Shown: piece by piece, positions 63,070 through 64,000 of the stretch
Position numbering within the stretch: position 1 is the first letter of the stretch
Layout of the letters: each line of letters starts with the position of its first letter
Assembly: GCA_024347235.1 (NCBI GenBank)
Contig: AP025283.1
Span: forward strand, 2,790,001 to 2,854,000
From: Aliamphritea spongicola
GTDB lineage: Bacteria; Pseudomonadota; Gammaproteobacteria; Pseudomonadales; Balneatricaceae
Direction of reading: 5' to 3'
Length of the DNA stretch: 64,000 nucleotides
The notes under the pieces: generated by a model
The model's database searches: none
Told to the model about the DNA's origin: nothing
The model's input: the letters and a program-made list of their open reading frames with translations, nothing else
Made by a program: the position numbers and the translations under genes

Positions 63070-63454
63070 TCAGTCCTGTGGTACTTCTGTCACAATCAGC
63101 CGGTCGGAATCCGCCACCCGGACAATCTGGCCTTCTACCGTGGTGAACCGGCGTAATTCAAGGTCCCGTTTATACACCTGATAGTCGCGACTCTCCCCTC
63201 CCTGCCGGTGTTAACTGCACTTGCAGCAGCGTACGGCCGTCATACCAGTGGTAAGCCGCAACCGAAGCACCACCTACCAGCGCCAGAACTACCAGGATAA
63301 CCGCCAGCAAGCGAAACGGAGGTCGTGGATCAATATCTGTATCAGGGATAACCCTTACCGCAGGCTGAGAAGCGGCGGCACGTTTGCGTTTGAATTTCAG
63401 ATAAAAGTAACAGGCAGCAATAACAGCGAGGGTAATTAAAATTTTGGTGATCAT
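63070..63454 (-). CDS. Small hypothetical membrane protein (frameshifted)
   Basis: About 127 residues. A first hydrophobic helix at the very N-terminus (MITKILITLAVIAACYFYLK) is followed by a basic stretch (FKRKRAAAS), a second helix (FRLLAVILVVLALVGGASVA) and a periplasmic-side tail. The tail after the break near 63190 reads DYQVYKRDLELRRFTTVEGQ, IVRVADSDRLIVTEVPQD before TGA 63070. I do not recognise the family with certainty. Start ATG 63454 is chosen because the upstream in-frame ATG gives non-conserved residues. Confidence 0.62.
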
Positions 63455-63728
63455 AGATGCCCGTTGTAACAACACATAAAAATTAGTCTCAGACGCTGGA
63501 AACCATCTGCAGCACATAATATCGCCCCAGCCTTCCAGCAATCAGAAGCTTACCTGCAAAGACGTACAGATACTACCGCAAGACAACCAGATACATCCTG
63601 ATTCAAACACTTCGCTCAGAAACAGCTACGAGCGCCATTCTGTTCAGCCAGATGACAGTATCAGCCGGTTATCATTTCCCGGTTTCCTGCTTAACTCATC
63701 AACTTACTCATACAAAAACGGTACACCT

Positions 63729-64000
63729 ATGGACATCTTACAGTCGCAATACGAGAACCTGATCAACCTCGCCACCATCTATGGCGGGCAGATACTGCTG
63801 GCAATCGTGGTTCTGATCGTGGGCCTCTGGGTCATAAAAATCAGCAACTTCGCTAAAACCACCATGATCCGCCATTTTCCGGATGAAACCCTCGCAAAAT
63901 TCCTTGGCGGTGCGCTGGATGTACTGCTGAAAGTGCTGCTGGTGATCAGCGTCGCCTCCATGGTCGGCATCGAAACAACTTCTTTCATCGCCGTTCTGGG
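63729..64000 (+). CDS. Small-conductance mechanosensitive channel MscS, 5' part
   Basis: First 90 residues of a channel protein that continues past the window. N-terminal sequence MDILQSQYENLINLATIYGG then QILLAIVVLIVGLWVIKISN (TM1), FPDETLAKFLGGALDVLLKV and LLVISVASMVGIETTSFIAV (TM2), exactly the layout of MscS. It protects the cell from hypo-osmotic shock by opening under membrane tension. The start ATG 63729 follows a short AT-rich leader. Confidence 0.92.
   Translation, partial: MDILQSQYENLINLATIYGGQILLAIVVLIVGLWVIKISNFAKTTMIRHFPDETLAKFLGGALDVLLKVLLVISVASMVGIETTSFIAVL

Overview
The window looks like a chromosomal segment of a marine, Oceanospirillales-like gammaproteobacterium. Supporting this are GC-moderate housekeeping genes of gammaproteobacterial type (recC-recB-recD, uvrB, htpG, ada, an aspC-like gene next to an ycbB/ycbK-like pair), a pseudoazurin, a YceI/cytochrome b561 cluster and very many c-di-GMP and two-component signalling genes. 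The genus is inference. Almost every broken reading frame, in core and accessory genes alike, is repaired by adding back one base to a short homopolymer, so most frameshifts look like sequencing or assembly deletions. Spans below are the restored genes unless stated.

Layout. 1-4175 (-): a peptide/nickel-type ABC importer (binding protein, two permeases, fused double ATPase) behind a Zur-like palindrome. 4533-8732 (-): a small family-3 solute-binding protein, an unknown 150-residue protein and an inverse-autotransporter-like outer-membrane protein with a repetitive beta-helix and a structured mRNA leader. 9221-13891: pseudoazurin (+), a QseBC-like two-component pair (-) and a chemoreceptor (-). 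14065-19042: an AT-rich accessory island with a decayed S24 phage-repressor relic, a two-gene Hachiman anti-phage operon (HamA nuclease, HamB helicase), a short unidentified gene fragment and a tandem duplication abutting tRNA-Val(GAC).

19379-30117 is a signalling block: a binding-protein-like gene, an H-NOX/histidine-kinase pair, a Cache-PAS-GGDEF-EAL protein, and an operon (-) of HTH-REC regulator, binding protein, sensor kinase and REC-degenerate-HD protein. Six exact 9-bp iterons precede that operon. 30278-39529: uvrB, aspartate-type aminotransferase, L,D-transpeptidase and YcbK-like endopeptidase, a membrane protein, an alpha/beta hydrolase, ada and an EamA exporter. 40083-43221: a large Cache-SBP-HD-GYP sensor whose Shine-Dalgarno lies in a long inverted repeat. 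43335-51053: htpG, MBL hydrolase/YceI/cytochrome b561/YceI, LysR regulator, DUF599 and DUF3301 proteins, and a lipase-like hydrolase. 51152-61232: an rRNA-methyltransferase-like gene and recD, recB, recC (transcribed recC to recD). 61331-64000: a small hypothetical, a sensor lacking an output domain, a candidate orphan sRNA, a small membrane protein and the 5' end of an mscS gene.

The most biologically interesting parts are the Hachiman island, the iteron array in front of a BldC-like HTH-REC regulator, the NO-sensing/c-di-GMP cluster, and two structured 5' leaders that match no riboswitch I recognise.
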